The translations under genes and the position numbers were made by a program. DNA of 64,000 nt, taken from positions 28,352,861-28,416,860 of the forward strand of contig CM055109.1 of assembly GCA_029204225.1 (NCBI GenBank), written 5' to 3'. Below are positions 1-12,321 of this stretch, in pieces. The notes beneath the pieces are model-generated. The model was not told the DNA's origin and ran no database searches. It worked only from the letters and a program-made list of their open reading frames with translations. Position 1 is the stretch's first letter, and each line of letters starts with the position of its first letter. The DNA is from Diphasiastrum complanatum. Its lineage: Eukaryota > Streptophyta > Lycopodiopsida > Lycopodiales > Lycopodiaceae.

Positions 1-920
1 ACCCAGTCTATGCAGCAAAATTTATGTTAAAATGAAAAAAAAAAACGATAATGATATCTGTTTTGACATCACGCACCTTGTGAATGCTTAACAGGAAGAA
101 TTCATGCGGTCTATGCAGCAAAGTATACATTTCAAATAAAAAGACTAAATTATGATGTTACCTGGTTAGTAAATAGACTAAACTATATAGCCCTTTTGGC
201 AACATGCACCTTCTAAATGCTCAACAACAAGCATATATGAGGTAATTGCAGTAAAATTCTATAAACTTCATGTAAAAAGATTAAATAAATAATGATGCTG
301 TCTGTTTTGAGACCACATACCTTGTAACCGCTCAACAACAAGCATTTACTGGTTTATGCAGCAAATACGGTTTTAGTAATAACATTAAATATTAATGCTA
401 TCTGTTTAGTGAAAAGATTAAAAAATAACGCTCTCTGTTTTGACACCATGCAGTGTGCACCCATGCGGTTTATGCAGCAAAATTCACTGTCCAAATGAAA
501 AGACTAAACAATAATGCCATCTACGCACCTCTTGAGTGCTGAACCACAAGCATTTACGCGGTCTATGCCGCAAATACGGTTCACGTGAAAAGCATAAACA
601 ATAATGATATCTGTTCAGTGAAAAAATTACAATATACTGCTATTTGTTTTGACACGACAACGCTCAACAGCGTCAAGCATTAGACGGTCTACGCAGCAAC
701 GTTTCCAGTTCAGTGAAAGAGCTTAAACAATAACGCTGTCCGTTTCTTGAAAAGATCAAAATCTGAATACCATTTGTCTCAAGCAACGGCATTAAACAAT
801 TATACAATCTATGCAGTAGTAAAATCTACAAAAACAAACGGAAAAAATTGAACAATAATACTGAGACCTGCATACCACGCACCTTTTGACTGCTCACCGA
901 GGATCATCTACGCGATCCAT
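1..920. repeat. Degenerate minisatellite, about 8-9 units of 93-132 bp
   Basis: A motif close to tctatgcagcaaaa recurs near 7, 110, 245, 354, 470, 562, 688 and 808. Between the copies lie shared blocks resembling ctcaacaacaagcatt, gcacctt and ctgttttgacacc. Spacing varies from about 93 to 132 bp, so units have drifted and gained or lost short pieces. A last partial unit ends near 920. No coding potential was seen. Confidence 0.8.
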
Positions 921-1024
921 GCGTCCATCACCGACCTTTCTGATACTTTTGTGCTGCTGGCAGAACAGTCGCGATCTGCCGTACTCACGACGATCCCCGG
1001 GAAGACGAGAGACTAGCGCATCCC

Positions 1025-1047
1025 AAAAAAAAAAAAAAAAAAAAAAA
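1025..1047 (+). repeat. A(23) tract
   Basis: A pure run of 23 A residues follows a GC-richer 100-base stretch. It could be the tail of a retroposed sequence, but no source and no flanking duplication were recognised. Confidence 0.85.
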
Positions 1048-1790
1048 GGGAGCGAACAGGGAGAGCGAGCGTTTTAAGCCTTCATGAGTGCGTTGATTTT
1101 ACACGATATAATAATCTAGAGAAATCTCTGACGTACACGTGTACGTTCCAGAATCTTTGAATTATTAAAAATAAAATAAACCCAAAGAATGCAATTTAAA
1201 AGAGTTTAAAATATAAATAAAAATCAATTTTCGTGCTCTAAAAGCCATTGGGGCATCTTTATATTTAGGAGCTCAATAGCTTACTCCTCTCTCAACAAAA
1301 ATAAATGATTAAATTAGCCAAAATAAAAAAATACAGCAAAAATCAATGATTAAATTAGCCATCAACTTGAAGTGGTGGCCTTTGTCGAGGCCCAGAGCCC
1401 AAACCATGGGCCTTGGGCTCGGGCTCTCCCCTGCGTAATGCCAAATGTGATTTCTTTCTTTCAAAATGCTAGTTCTTTTCAAATCTCGAGAAAATTGTAC
1501 CTTTCGCCGTAAGTATCATTTTCATGTGACATTAGGGAATGATTGTCACATAGGTCAAGGGCAATTCCCTTGGGAGGACTTTTGCCAAAATTCAAGTCCC
1601 TGACCATGGGCACCATTTCTGACACTCCTTCTTGAACCTTGCAGCTTTGCATGTTTAATCCAACTGCTCTTCTTTGCTTGGTGAAGAGTGCCTTGCAACG
1701 TGATGATTCATGACAAGTCGGCAACAATAACATTTAATTTGCTAATATAGTCTTTGCGAAACTCGCTACTAAATAGAGCTACTACTTTAG
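1048..1790. other. Gap with no recognisable gene
   Basis: AT-rich sequence with a small imperfect direct repeat around 1303-1362, containing atgattaaattagcc twice. The part near 1479-1790 may be decayed Gypsy sequence continuing from the next element, but no conserved motif could be read. Confidence 0.5.
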
Positions 1791-2265
1791 CTATAGTGAA
1801 CCATAGGTACAATACCTAGACTGATCCGGATTGAGTTTCTTGCTTTCAAAAGCAACAAGATGTCCATCTTGCATCAAGACGGCTCCAATTGCATAATCAC
1901 TGGCATCAATCCTAACCACAAATGGTTTCTTAGGATCGCCAATGATCAAGATTGGTGCCATTGTCACACTTTTCTTAAGCAACTCAAAACTATTGTTCAT
2001 ATCCTCTGTCCACACCACTAGTGGACTCTTAGCCCTCCGGCTAAGTTTCTTAAAGCCTTTCAAAGCTTGAGTGAGGAGAAATGCCATCCTAGTAAACTGG
2101 GGTATATGTCGACGGAAAAATCTCACAAAACCCAAGAATGACTTGATTTCCCAAACTGTAGTAAGAATTGGCCATTCAATAATCCTCCAGATACGATCGG
2201 CCTCTATTTCTACTCCTCGTTTAGAAATCTTATGGCCCAGGTATGATAATTCCTGGTTGGAAACC
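1791..2265 (-). pseudogene. Ty3/Gypsy reverse transcriptase-RNase H fragment
   Basis: Read on the minus strand from about 2265 down, this gives the second half of a Gypsy reverse transcriptase (SYLGHKIS, then IKSFLGFVRFFRRHIP) followed by the start of RNase H (VVRIDASDYAIGAVLMQDG, then FESKKLNPDQSRY). These blocks are diagnostic of Metaviridae-type pol genes. The frame is open until a stop at 1791, where RNase H is cut off. The catalytic RT palm (YxDD) is absent because the fragment begins downstream of it. At about 2265 it abuts a Copia RT fragment without any LTR between them. It resembles the Gypsy-1a RT at 54 kb but is clearly diverged from it. Confidence 0.85.
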
Positions 2266-5187
2266 TTGTCCGATGATGAATGTGTTGATCCTCTGAACCC
2301 AAGCTCTTGCAGACTATTTCAAAAGGTAGAGTGCTTTATGGAGTTTACAGACATGATTCTTCATACCTTCTAGTACGTATCCTTTGGACTGGATCATGTA
2401 GATGTCTTCTTGTATAACTCCATTCAGATAAGCTGTTTGCACATCAAGTTGATGCACTTCGAGGTCGGCAGCTGCAACATATGATAGGAGGGCTCGGATT
2501 GACTACTGGACTGAAAGTCTCACTGTAGTCGACGTTGGGAATCTGAGTGAATCCTCATGCTACCATTTTTGCCTTCCTTCGATCAATTGCTCCATTGGCA
2601 TTGTATTTGATCTTGAAGGTCCATTTGCAATCAATGATATTGCAGCCAATAGGAGCTTTGACTAGTGACCATGTCCGGTTCTTGATCAGAGAGGAATACT
2701 CTCTGTCCATAGCTTCTCTCCAGAGATCAGAGTCTGGTTCGCTGAGTGCCTCTTTGACTGTTGTCGGTTCCTATATCAAGAGACATGCAGACTCAAGAGT
2801 ATACTTTGTGGGCTGTGTGCGCACTCGGCTTGATCTTCTGGGAGGAATCGACTGATGAACCACTCTTGGGACTTGTTGTTGGGTAGCAGCAACGTCTTCG
2901 TCTGATTCGTTGTCAAATAGTGGGTTGACAATGGACACACCTGAGCCCGAAGCTCTGATTGTCATGTCAATGGCAGGTGATGAAGGTTCTTTTGGAACAA
3001 TATCCTTGCCTTTGATGTCGACGAACTGATCCTCAATAAAGACTGTATCCTGATTGTACAAGACTTGCTGGGTATCGAGATCATATAGCTATAGCTTGTA
3101 TGTGCTATCAGATGAAGTATATCCAATCAGGATGGTCTTGAGACCTTGGAAGTCAAATTTCTTCCTCGTGTCTTTCGGAATCTGCGCGTAGGCAACACAT
3201 CCGAACACTCTTAGATTTTTCACAGAGAGCTTAGAGCCTGTCCACACCTCATGGGGTGTTTTGTCTGAGAGGGCCTTGGTCGAACATCTGTCCTGGACGT
3301 ACGCTGCAGTGGAGACAGCTGCGACCTAGGAGTTCTTGGGCAGCGATGCATGCGCTAGCATACATTTGGCTGATTCAACTTGGGTACGGTTCTTCCTCTC
3401 GGCTAAGCCATTAGATTGAGGACTGTAAGGAGTGATGAATTGCTGCTCAATGCCTTGGCTTTGGCAATACTCCTTAAACTCGGTAGAGATGTATTCTCTA
3501 CCATTGTTAGACCTTAAGGCCTTGATCATCCGTCCAGTCTCTTTTTCTGCATGCTCCTTGAAGATTCTGAAGCAATTGAAGGCTTCTGATTTCTTCTTGA
3601 TAAAGTACACCATAGTTCTTCTGGAGGATTCATCAATAAAATACGTTGCATCCTTCAGCGAAGGATTTTTCATCATGCTACAAATGTTTATATGTACAAT
3701 GTCTAACAATCTTCTAGTAGTTTGTTGATGGCTTGATCTAAATGGTTTCCTAGTCTGTTTACCAACTAGACAGTCTTGACAGACAGGTAACTCGACTATA
3801 TCTCTAGGATAGTCTAGATCAAGAACGAGACATTTGTTGTACAACAACATGATTCAAGTGACCAAGTCTATAATGCCAAAGTAAACTTTTATTTGCATGA
3901 ATACTGAGCGCTTGACTAGAGACATAAAAGCAATGACTTAATCTATACAAGTATCCATGCCTCTTTCCGAGTGCTAGGGTCTTGCCTGTCCTATCAACTA
4001 CTTTGCACTGATCACATTCGAATTCTACTCTATGTCCTAGATCTGTGATTCTGCTTACAGAGAGCGAATTTGTAGATAAATTTGGTACATACAGGACTTT
4101 AGAAAGTAGCTTAGACTGATCATTTGCAAAGCTTAATCTTACAGTACCTTCACCTTTAATAGCTTGTGTGCTATTGTCGCCAAGGTAAACATATTTATTG
4201 GTACTGTAGGGGCGTATAGGACTTGAAACAGCCAATGAGACTGGTCATACGCTGAGTGGCACCGGAATCTAGAAACCAAGAACTGTCGTTGGATGCTCCT
4301 TGATGGCTGGTCATGAAGACATCATGATCCGCTTCTTGAATAGGTTGTGGAGCTTCTGTAGCTACATTTGCCACTTGATTCGACTACCCCTTGTTGTTGT
4401 TCTTAGCTTGTAATATTCGGCAGTCTTGAATTTTGTGGTTGTTTTGCTTGCAGTATCTGCAGAACAACTTCTTCTTCGTTTGCGGATTCGACTATTCCTT
4501 GTGGTGTGCTGGTTTTTGGTCTTGCTTTGATTGCTTTGGGCCTTTATTCTTCTTTTGCTTAGTCGTGCTCTTGTTGGTGTACAAGGCGTGAGAGTCGGAT
4601 GAGAAACTTGAGGCTTCATTCCTCCGCGTGTCTTCCTGCAACAACATTGTAATGACTCTCAAAAGAGTCAATTCTGGATGTGTCGTGATGATCATCACCC
4701 AGTTGTCGTATGAGCTTGGCAAGCTTGTAAGCAGTTGCATCACTGCGTCTTGATTGTCTATGACAGATCCGATAGCAGCCATTTGCTTCAACAGGTTCTT
4801 GAATTGGTTGATATGATTCTACAGATAATCACCATTTGTCATCTTGAGGGAGTAAAATTTATTCCTGAGATGTAGCTTGGAAGCTATATCTCGCACTTTG
4901 TATAGTGTGCTCAAAATGTCCCAGACTTCTTTGGATGTCTGGGCCTCGGATACATGGCCGATCTGGGTATCCGAAATATTGAGGATGATCAGCGCCAAAG
5001 CCTTTCCATCCTTCAGCTTCCATCTGGCGATTGTTGCATCGTCTGCTTCAGGTTTCCCTTCTATAGCTGTACCAATGTCATACAATTCTTTAGCCATCAG
5101 CATTGTTTTTATCTTAAATTTTCACATATGGTAATTGGCTCCATCAAGCTTGTCCATGATAGGACTGGCTTCTTCTTGGAAATCCAT
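2266..5187 (-). pseudogene. Copia-1a gag-pol remnant (gag, protease, integrase, partial RT)
   Basis: Minus-strand Ty1/Copia polyprotein. Gag starts at the ATG at 5187. Order: gag (5187 to about 4490), CCHC zinc knuckle (4461-4420, CRYCKQNNHKIQDC), aspartic protease (WFLDSGATQ, Asp-Ser-Gly codons at 4269-4261), GAG-pre-integrase (HYRLGHLN near 3860), integrase, IN-RT linker (3061-2771) and RT ending near 2266. Damage: in-frame stops after YHM (about 5127), DYL, HHKE, NNNKG and ALYLLK; a frameshift near 4215 between protease and pre-integrase; and the second integrase catalytic Asp is Asn (RSNNGREY, codon 508-506 of the 3 kb block). The glutamate-containing block (NGLAERKNRT) is kept. RT palm and RNase H are lost at the junction with Gypsy. 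Clearly inactive. Confidence 0.9.
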
Positions 5188-5330
5188 GTGGAAGATTAGT
5201 CTAGGTGATAGGAAAAACTATTAGTGACTTAAGTATGAAAATTTGGTTTGAAATTACAGAACAAGAATACAATTACTCTATCGGCTAGTAGAGTCTTGTT
5301 ACTATGGAAGCTTATCAGGCTACGAAAATA

Positions 5331-5342
5331 GCTCTGATACCA
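5331..5342 (-). other. Primer-binding site of Copia-1a (tRNA-Met type)
   Basis: On the minus strand this reads TGGTATCAGAGC, the usual initiator-Met primer-binding site of plant Copia elements. It lies immediately inside the LTR, whose inner end is at 5343, and 144 bp before the gag ATG. The same arrangement recurs at 9140-9151. Confidence 0.92.
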
Positions 5343-6415
5343 TGTTGGGAAAAGAGGGTGTGTGAGTGTGAGAAACGAAAATAGCTCAAAAAGGAACGAA
5401 CACGAAAAGAAACGAACTTGAAACTCGAAAGAGAAACGAGCTCGAACTTAAAGTGTTTGTGCGTAGCGGAATGAGTTATCTCACTCTTTTCATAAGCATG
5501 ACTACGCCTATCAGACATGAACAGAACATTAGTGATAGAAATCATATTCAGTTTGATTATGTAGCCAAACATTAAGTAACAACACATCAGAAAGATAATT
5601 TGTCGCAAACAGCTAGACAAATGATTAGTCGCGAATAATTCGCAAAGAACAGACTACCAGATTAAGCAAGAAGAGAGTCAGACAAAATGTAGAAAAGCAT
5701 AGCAATATTGACACAAATCTGAACGCAGAACAAACAGAGCTGTAATCAGATTAAATATAGTAAAATATACAAGTCAATAATGCAGGTGAGCACAAGACAA
5801 TAGCGGACGAAACTGCGTGGTTCACAATGCTAATCCAATATGTAAAAGGAATAAACCTATTACTGACAATACAAATAATGAATGCGCAAAAGCATCTACG
5901 TCATCTATCTCTAATAAGCTTCTGATGCTATAATGCTTGTTGCTTGTTTCTCATCTAAGTTCTCACGTAATCGAGAATACACAGATGGTATTCAATATTT
6001 ACATATTTTACAAGTGTGCAGATGAAGAAAGTACAAAGTGGATGTGCTGTCTGTGGGAGATCATGGGTGGCTGCTGTCGTTGTCAAATCCGTTTGCACAT
6101 TTGCGTGGGATGAGCGTGAAAAGGCCGTGACGTCAACCTTTGTTGAAATGAACATTGGTGAAAATGCAAAAAATGAGACACTCTAATAAATGCCTTAAGA
6201 TTTGATCTACAAGGTGCCTTCATCTTTTTATAAGGGCACCTATTGCATTTGTAGGACAGTGTCGTCTTTTTCGCCTGTCACAAATCACATGTAGAAACAG
6301 AGTGTCACATTTTTCGCCTTTTTCACTTGTGGAAATTTACTTGTATTTATGCAGACAGTCGCGTTTTATTCGTTTGTCTTATTTTACATGTAAATATGCA
6401 GACTGTGCGACAACA
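5343..6415 (-). mobile_element. Copia-1a 5' LTR, 1073 bp
   Basis: The inner end reads CCAACA on the minus strand, next to the PBS. The outer end reads TGTTGTCGCAC at 6415. The matching TGTTG...CAACA ends delimit a 1073-bp LTR. The first ~140 bp match the LTR pieces at 9152 and 32629. The outer flank falls inside another Copia integrase fragment (6416-7059), so this element landed in an older Copia copy. Outer boundary is inferred from the inverted ends. Confidence 0.75.
6226..6232 (-). promoter_or_regulatory. Putative LTR TATA box
   Basis: TATAAAA on the minus strand, about 185 bp inside the outer LTR end and pointing toward gag. This is the usual location of the U3 promoter. No transcription start can be fixed from sequence. 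Confidence 0.5.
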
Positions 6416-7059
6416 TGAGTAAAAATGCAGCAACATGAATGGAGGCAAATTAACATAGGATTTAGGAGAGTGAAGGAGATAAATCCAACAATAATTTCAT
6501 GAATATCCGAATGTAAAACTTGAAAAAGCTTTGTAGATCTAGTATAAGGTAGTCTATGTGACTTTGACAAAGCACAAGATGCACAAACATGATGGATGCT
6601 AGTTAAGAAACTTGGAAGACCAATCACAACTTTCTTTCTAGCAATTACCTCCAATGACTTGTAGTTGAGATACCCCATCCTATTATGCCAAACCTCATGA
6701 ATAGGTATTTGCTCACTTGCCACACATCCAACTTGGTTAGCAATAACACAAGCATCTAGTTTGAATAACTTCCCTTTCCTTTTACCTTTTGCAATCAAGA
6801 CATCCTTCCTTTTGATCATACAAGCATCTCCATCAAGCTCAACCTTAAGACCATTGTTTAGTATTTGACTCACACTAAGTAGGTTCTTAGTAATATGTGG
6901 AATGGACAAAACATCCTTCAAATGAACATTCCTATTTGTAGAGAGAGAGATAAGAATTGTGCCAATTCCTTTGATTGCACACTCACCATCATTGGCCATG
7001 TAGATCAGCCTCTTGTCACTCCATATGCCAACAAAGAAGTAACATACCCCTATGGCCAT
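6416..7059 (-). pseudogene. Copia-3 protease/pre-integrase/integrase fragment
   Basis: The minus-strand frame is open across the whole interval. From residue ~15 it reads a Copia protease-to-integrase segment: VHLKDVLSIPHITKNLLSVS, then the pre-integrase EVWHNRMGYLNYKSLE, a CASCALSKSHRLP zinc-binding segment and LFQVLHSDIHE, which includes the first integrase Asp. After that (below about 6479) the residues no longer match integrase, and below 6416 the frame runs into the Copia-1a LTR. It is a different Copia lineage from Copia-1, closer to Copia-2a. It is only about 640 bp of an element, broken at both ends. Confidence 0.85.
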
Positions 7060-7140
7060 TTTTCATCAAGCCTCTTTTGTTTTATTTGTTGAGTTTCTTT
7101 GCTGAATTTCTGGGTGCTACGTAGCTTAACTAGCATTCCC
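7060..7140. repeat. Short dispersed repeat shared with 56575-56655
   Basis: The segment containing tcatcaagcctctt, gagtttcttt and gcttaactagca recurs in the same order at 56575-56655 inside the leader of Gypsy-1a. Here it separates a minus-strand Copia piece from a plus-strand one. It may be a small mobile unit or a captured end of a larger element. Confidence 0.55.
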
Positions 7141-7167
7141 CTCAAGTTCTTCTATATCTAAGCTCAA

Positions 7168-7640
7168 GAAAAAGAAGATCAAGTGCTTTTATTGTGGCAA
7201 GAAAGGCCATTATGCCACCAATTGCTTCAAGAAGACGAATCAACTCAAGCAAGCCAACATCACCAATGAAAAGGAAGACACTATTGCAAGCAATGGAGAG
7301 GAATCTCTTATGGTCTCTAGCTTCTCATCCTCTCCTTTCAAGAAGGATGGATTCTGGTATATTGATAGTGGAGCCTCTTGATTTGGAGGCATATATAAAC
7401 TAGATCCAAGAGAATGTGTAAATGCTTGTAATGTTGCTCTTGTGAACAAGCTATCTATGGAGGAGTTATGGCATAGGAGGTTGCGACATCCCAATTACAA
7501 ATCCATGCTCTCTATGATCAAAGAATCCAAAGCTATTGGCTTGCCAAAATCATTTTCCAAGGAGATCAAGCCATGTGAGGCTTGTGCTATTGCTAAATCT
7601 CACAATAAGCCATTTACAAGATATTATATCAAGAGTTCAA
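7168..7640 (+). pseudogene. Copia-4 gag/protease/pre-integrase fragment
   Basis: Plus-strand frame beginning with a zinc knuckle (CFYCGKKGHYATNC), a spacer, then the protease start FWYIDSGAS followed directly by a TGA stop near 7378. After a deletion of most of the protease the same frame resumes in pre-integrase: MEELWHRRLRHPNYKSM, then CEACAIAKSHNKPFTR. Homology ends near 7640 where a minus-strand Copia-1b begins. The protein is closest in style to Copia-2a. Truncated at both ends and internally deleted. Confidence 0.88.
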
Positions 7641-7642
7641 GT

Positions 7643-8963
7643 ACTAGGGATTGTCTGAATTCAAGTGTCCTAAGTGACGATGTCATAGTAATGTTTTATT
7701 GACAAGAACAGAGGTTTTCAAAGCTTGATTAGAATCAGAATAACAATGTGCCAATCTATATAAGTATCCATGCCTCTTGCCGAGTGCAAGGATCTTATTA
7801 TTCCTATCGATAATTCTGCATTGATCAGACTCAAACTCCACCTTATGACCTAAATCTGTAATTCTACTTAATGATAACAGATTTGTAGAGAGTTTAGGAA
7901 CATACAAGACTTTTGACAGTAGTTTGAATTGATCATGCTGGAATCTTAATCTTATAGTACCTTATCTTCGATAGTGTGAGTACTATCTTCACCAAGATGA
8001 ACATACTTCTTTGTGCTGTAAGGCATATAGGATTGGAAAATCTCACGATGATTGGTCATATGTTGAGTAGCTCCGGAATCTAGAAACCACAAATCATCCG
8101 AATTCGCGTATTTGTCTTTGAGCATAAAAGCGCCTTCGTCCATTTTGACTTCAAAAGATGCTCTAACTATATTTGCTTGTTGATCAGGTTGCTTAGCTGC
8201 ATTCTTCGTTTTGAAAATTTGGCAATCTTGGATCTCATGGTTATTGCGTTTGCAATACTTGCAAAACATATTTTTCTTCGACGAATGTGGATTCGATGAT
8301 TGTTCTTGACTTTGAGTCTATTTCTGATTCGACGTAGACTGCTTGGAGCTTTTCTACTTCTGTCGTTTCAAGCCCCTGTTGACATATAGTGTTGACATAT
8401 AGTCAATTATATTCTTGTAGCAACATAGTGATAACTCTAGTAAGAGTTAAATCTGAGTGTGTCATGATGATCATCACCCAGTTCTCGTGTGTAGAGTGTA
8501 GGCTTGAAAGTAATGTGATAATTGCATCTTGATCGTCTATGACGGATCCGACAGTGGCCATTTGTTGCAAGAGATTCTTAAACTGGTTAGTATGATTATG
8601 AAGAGAATCATTATTCGACATCTTGAGTGTGAAGAATTTCCTTCAAAGATGTAACTTAGTAGTTACATCTCTCACATCATATAGTGAGCTCAGGATGTCC
8701 CAAACTTCTTTCGAAGTTTTAGCTTCAGTTGTGTGGCCAATTTGAGTATTTGATATATTAAGAATAATAAGCGCGAAAGCTTTACCATCCTTCGATTTTC
8801 ACTTTGAGTCTTCTGTGTCGTCTTCAGGTTTCACTTTGATACCTATAACAACATCCCACAACTCGTTGGCGATTAGCAAGGTCTTCATCTAAAATTTTCA
8901 TAAATAATAATTGGATCCATTCAGCTTGTCTGCGATAAAACCGGCTTTACTTTGAAAATCCAT
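7643..8963 (-). pseudogene. Copia-1b gag-protease-pre-integrase remnant
   Basis: Second copy of the Copia-1 family on the minus strand. The gag ATG is at 8963. Gag (NWVMIIMTHSDLTLTRVITM) lies around 8450, the zinc knuckle CKYCKRNNHEIQDC around 8260-8225, and the protease LWFLDSGATQHMTNH around 8090-8050. The pre-integrase RHGYLYRLAHC follows at ~7760, and homology stops near 7643 in the GHLN motif. Several frame breaks separate the blocks (near 8640, 8400, 8270 and 7950). Integrase core, RT and RNase H are absent. It parallels Copia-1a block by block, so the two can be aligned to date divergence. Confidence 0.88.
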
Positions 8964-9139
8964 CTAGATTTTTAGACTGTTGTCGTTAAGAGAGATACCG
9001 TGCTGTGCTACAATTGGAAATCGATTCTCTGATACTGAAACAAATTGATTTCCACTGAAGAATAATTTGATATCGCAAAAGATATCAAGTATAAGAGCTT
9101 GCGCTTTGATATAATATTAGGCCTTGAAGAAGAATCAAC

Positions 9140-9289
9140 GCTCTGATACCATGTTGGAAAGAGGTGTATAAAAGATAGGTCGAATAAGATTTGAATAACA
9201 AGAATTTGAATGACAAGAAAGAAAACTTATCGTGCGCAGTGGAATAAACTATCTTCCTATTTTTCTATGCATGACTATGCCTACCAGGT
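9140..9289 (-). mobile_element. Copia-1b PBS and truncated 5' LTR
   Basis: The tRNA-Met PBS occupies 9151-9140 (minus). The LTR inner end starts at 9152 with tgttggaaagagg on the plus strand. It matches the LTRs at 5343 and 32629 up to about 9289 (catgactatgcctaccag), where it is cut by another Copia LTR. Confidence 0.82.
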
Positions 9290-9442
9290 ACAAATCCGAC
9301 CTTGACCCACTAAAAGTACTTTCCAAAAGTAAACTACTATTTTAGGCTTTTTAACATTAAGAAATGTATCTCTAAGTTTACTTCTAACTTTGGCCTCCAA
9401 ATTGCCAAATACAACTAATATAACTAGTTGACAATTTTCACA
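9290..9442 (-). mobile_element. Copia-5 3' LTR fragment
   Basis: On the minus strand the LTR begins TGTGAAAATTGTCAACTAG at 9442, directly after a purine-rich tract (gttggagaggtag). About 150 bp match the plus-strand LTR at 40341-40490, including blocks for tggaggccaaag and gagatacatt. It is truncated at 9289 by the Copia-1b LTR. Confidence 0.75.
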
Positions 9443-9453
9443 CTACCTCTCCA

Positions 9454-9540
9454 ACTAGTTTTAGCATAGATTTTGATAACACTCCAAGATGTGTTCTATG
9501 CTTCATGAACAAGTCTTTTCCCAATGACTTGGTGAAGAAA
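9454..9540 (-). pseudogene. Copia-5 RNase H C-terminal tail
   Basis: The minus strand reads FTKSLGKDLFMKHRTHLGV, the conserved end of Copia RNase H, then runs to the polypurine tract and 3' LTR. Only about 30 codons are recognisable. It shows that the LTR at 9290-9442 is a 3' LTR of a minus-strand element. Confidence 0.75.
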
Positions 9541-11544
<2,004 letters not shown>

Positions 11545-11552
11545 AAAGTAAC
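11545..11552 (+). repeat. Left 8-bp TSD of hAT element
   Basis: aaagtaac, identical to 15353-15360. Eight-base duplications are the hallmark of hAT insertion. Confidence 0.85.
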
Positions 11553-11623
11553 CTGTGTTGCAGCGGATCGCGATCTGGAAGGAGCGCATCTGGATCGTGC
11601 ATTTCGGATTGCTCGGTTTCCGG
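11553..11623 (+). repeat. Left TIR of hAT element
   Basis: Starts ctgtgttgcagcgg and ends tttccgg. Aligned with the reverse complement of 15283-15352 it shares both ends and scattered ggatc/gcat motifs in between. The identity is imperfect. Confidence 0.75.
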
Positions 11624-11856
11624 GACCAGAAACGCGGTCCCGAAATGCCAAAAAAAATTCAAATTTATCTATGTGGGCTGTGAGCAGGCAGCCCGCGGCC
11701 TACATAAAATTTTTTGCCTTCTGAGAGTTGGAGAGTGAGAGAGAGCAAGGATGAGGAGGTGATGGTGGATTGTGGGTAGCGTGGGGCATCAATCCATGCA
11801 TGATCAGGACGATGGAAGTGACGAGGTGGCGGCATCTGTCTCCAAAACGATTTTAG

Positions 11857-12321
11857 GTAAGTTTTGACTTCAAACCTTGGTAGCTCATAGATTGAGCTGT
11901 AGGCAACGTAATGAAGTGGTTTTTGGTTTCAAATCATCTGTATTGGACCCCACAGAGATGCTCATGCTGTTAGTTTTTCCCATTTTTGCTTGTATCAAAA
12001 GATATGAATCTCATGCCTCTTTTCCATGTGTTTTTGACTCTTTTTGCAAAGTAGCTTATAATCATCTGATTGAGGTGCAATTTTAGGCTAAACTGTGTTT
12101 CTTCATGCTCTCAAACATGCGTGTGCTGTTAGTTTTGGTTTTTATCGCTTCTAGAGAATGTTTTTGATTTAGGGCCCAAATCACATGCGTTTTAGGGTTT
12201 AGGGTTGAATGCGAACAATCCGATTGTTGTTGCTACCAACAGAATACTGACATTTGATGTTTGCTTTCTCTTTTGCATGTCTGATACATTGGTTGAGTCA
12301 CACGATCTGATACATTGACAG
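11857..12321 (+). other. Putative leader intron of hAT transposase gene
   Basis: A strong donor (ttttag|gtaagt) at 11856/11857 and an acceptor (ttgacag) ending at 12321, directly before the transposase ATG. A leader intron is common in plant hAT genes. It contains telo-box-like tttagggtttaggg near 12190. Confidence 0.5.

Noticed and set aside
1-920. CRISPR-like array
   Set aside because: Repeat units are long, diverged and variable in spacing, and the sequence is plant nuclear; a minisatellite explains it.
886-1077. Small frame ending in poly-Lys
   Set aside because: The lysines come from an A(23) run and the start lies in minisatellite sequence.
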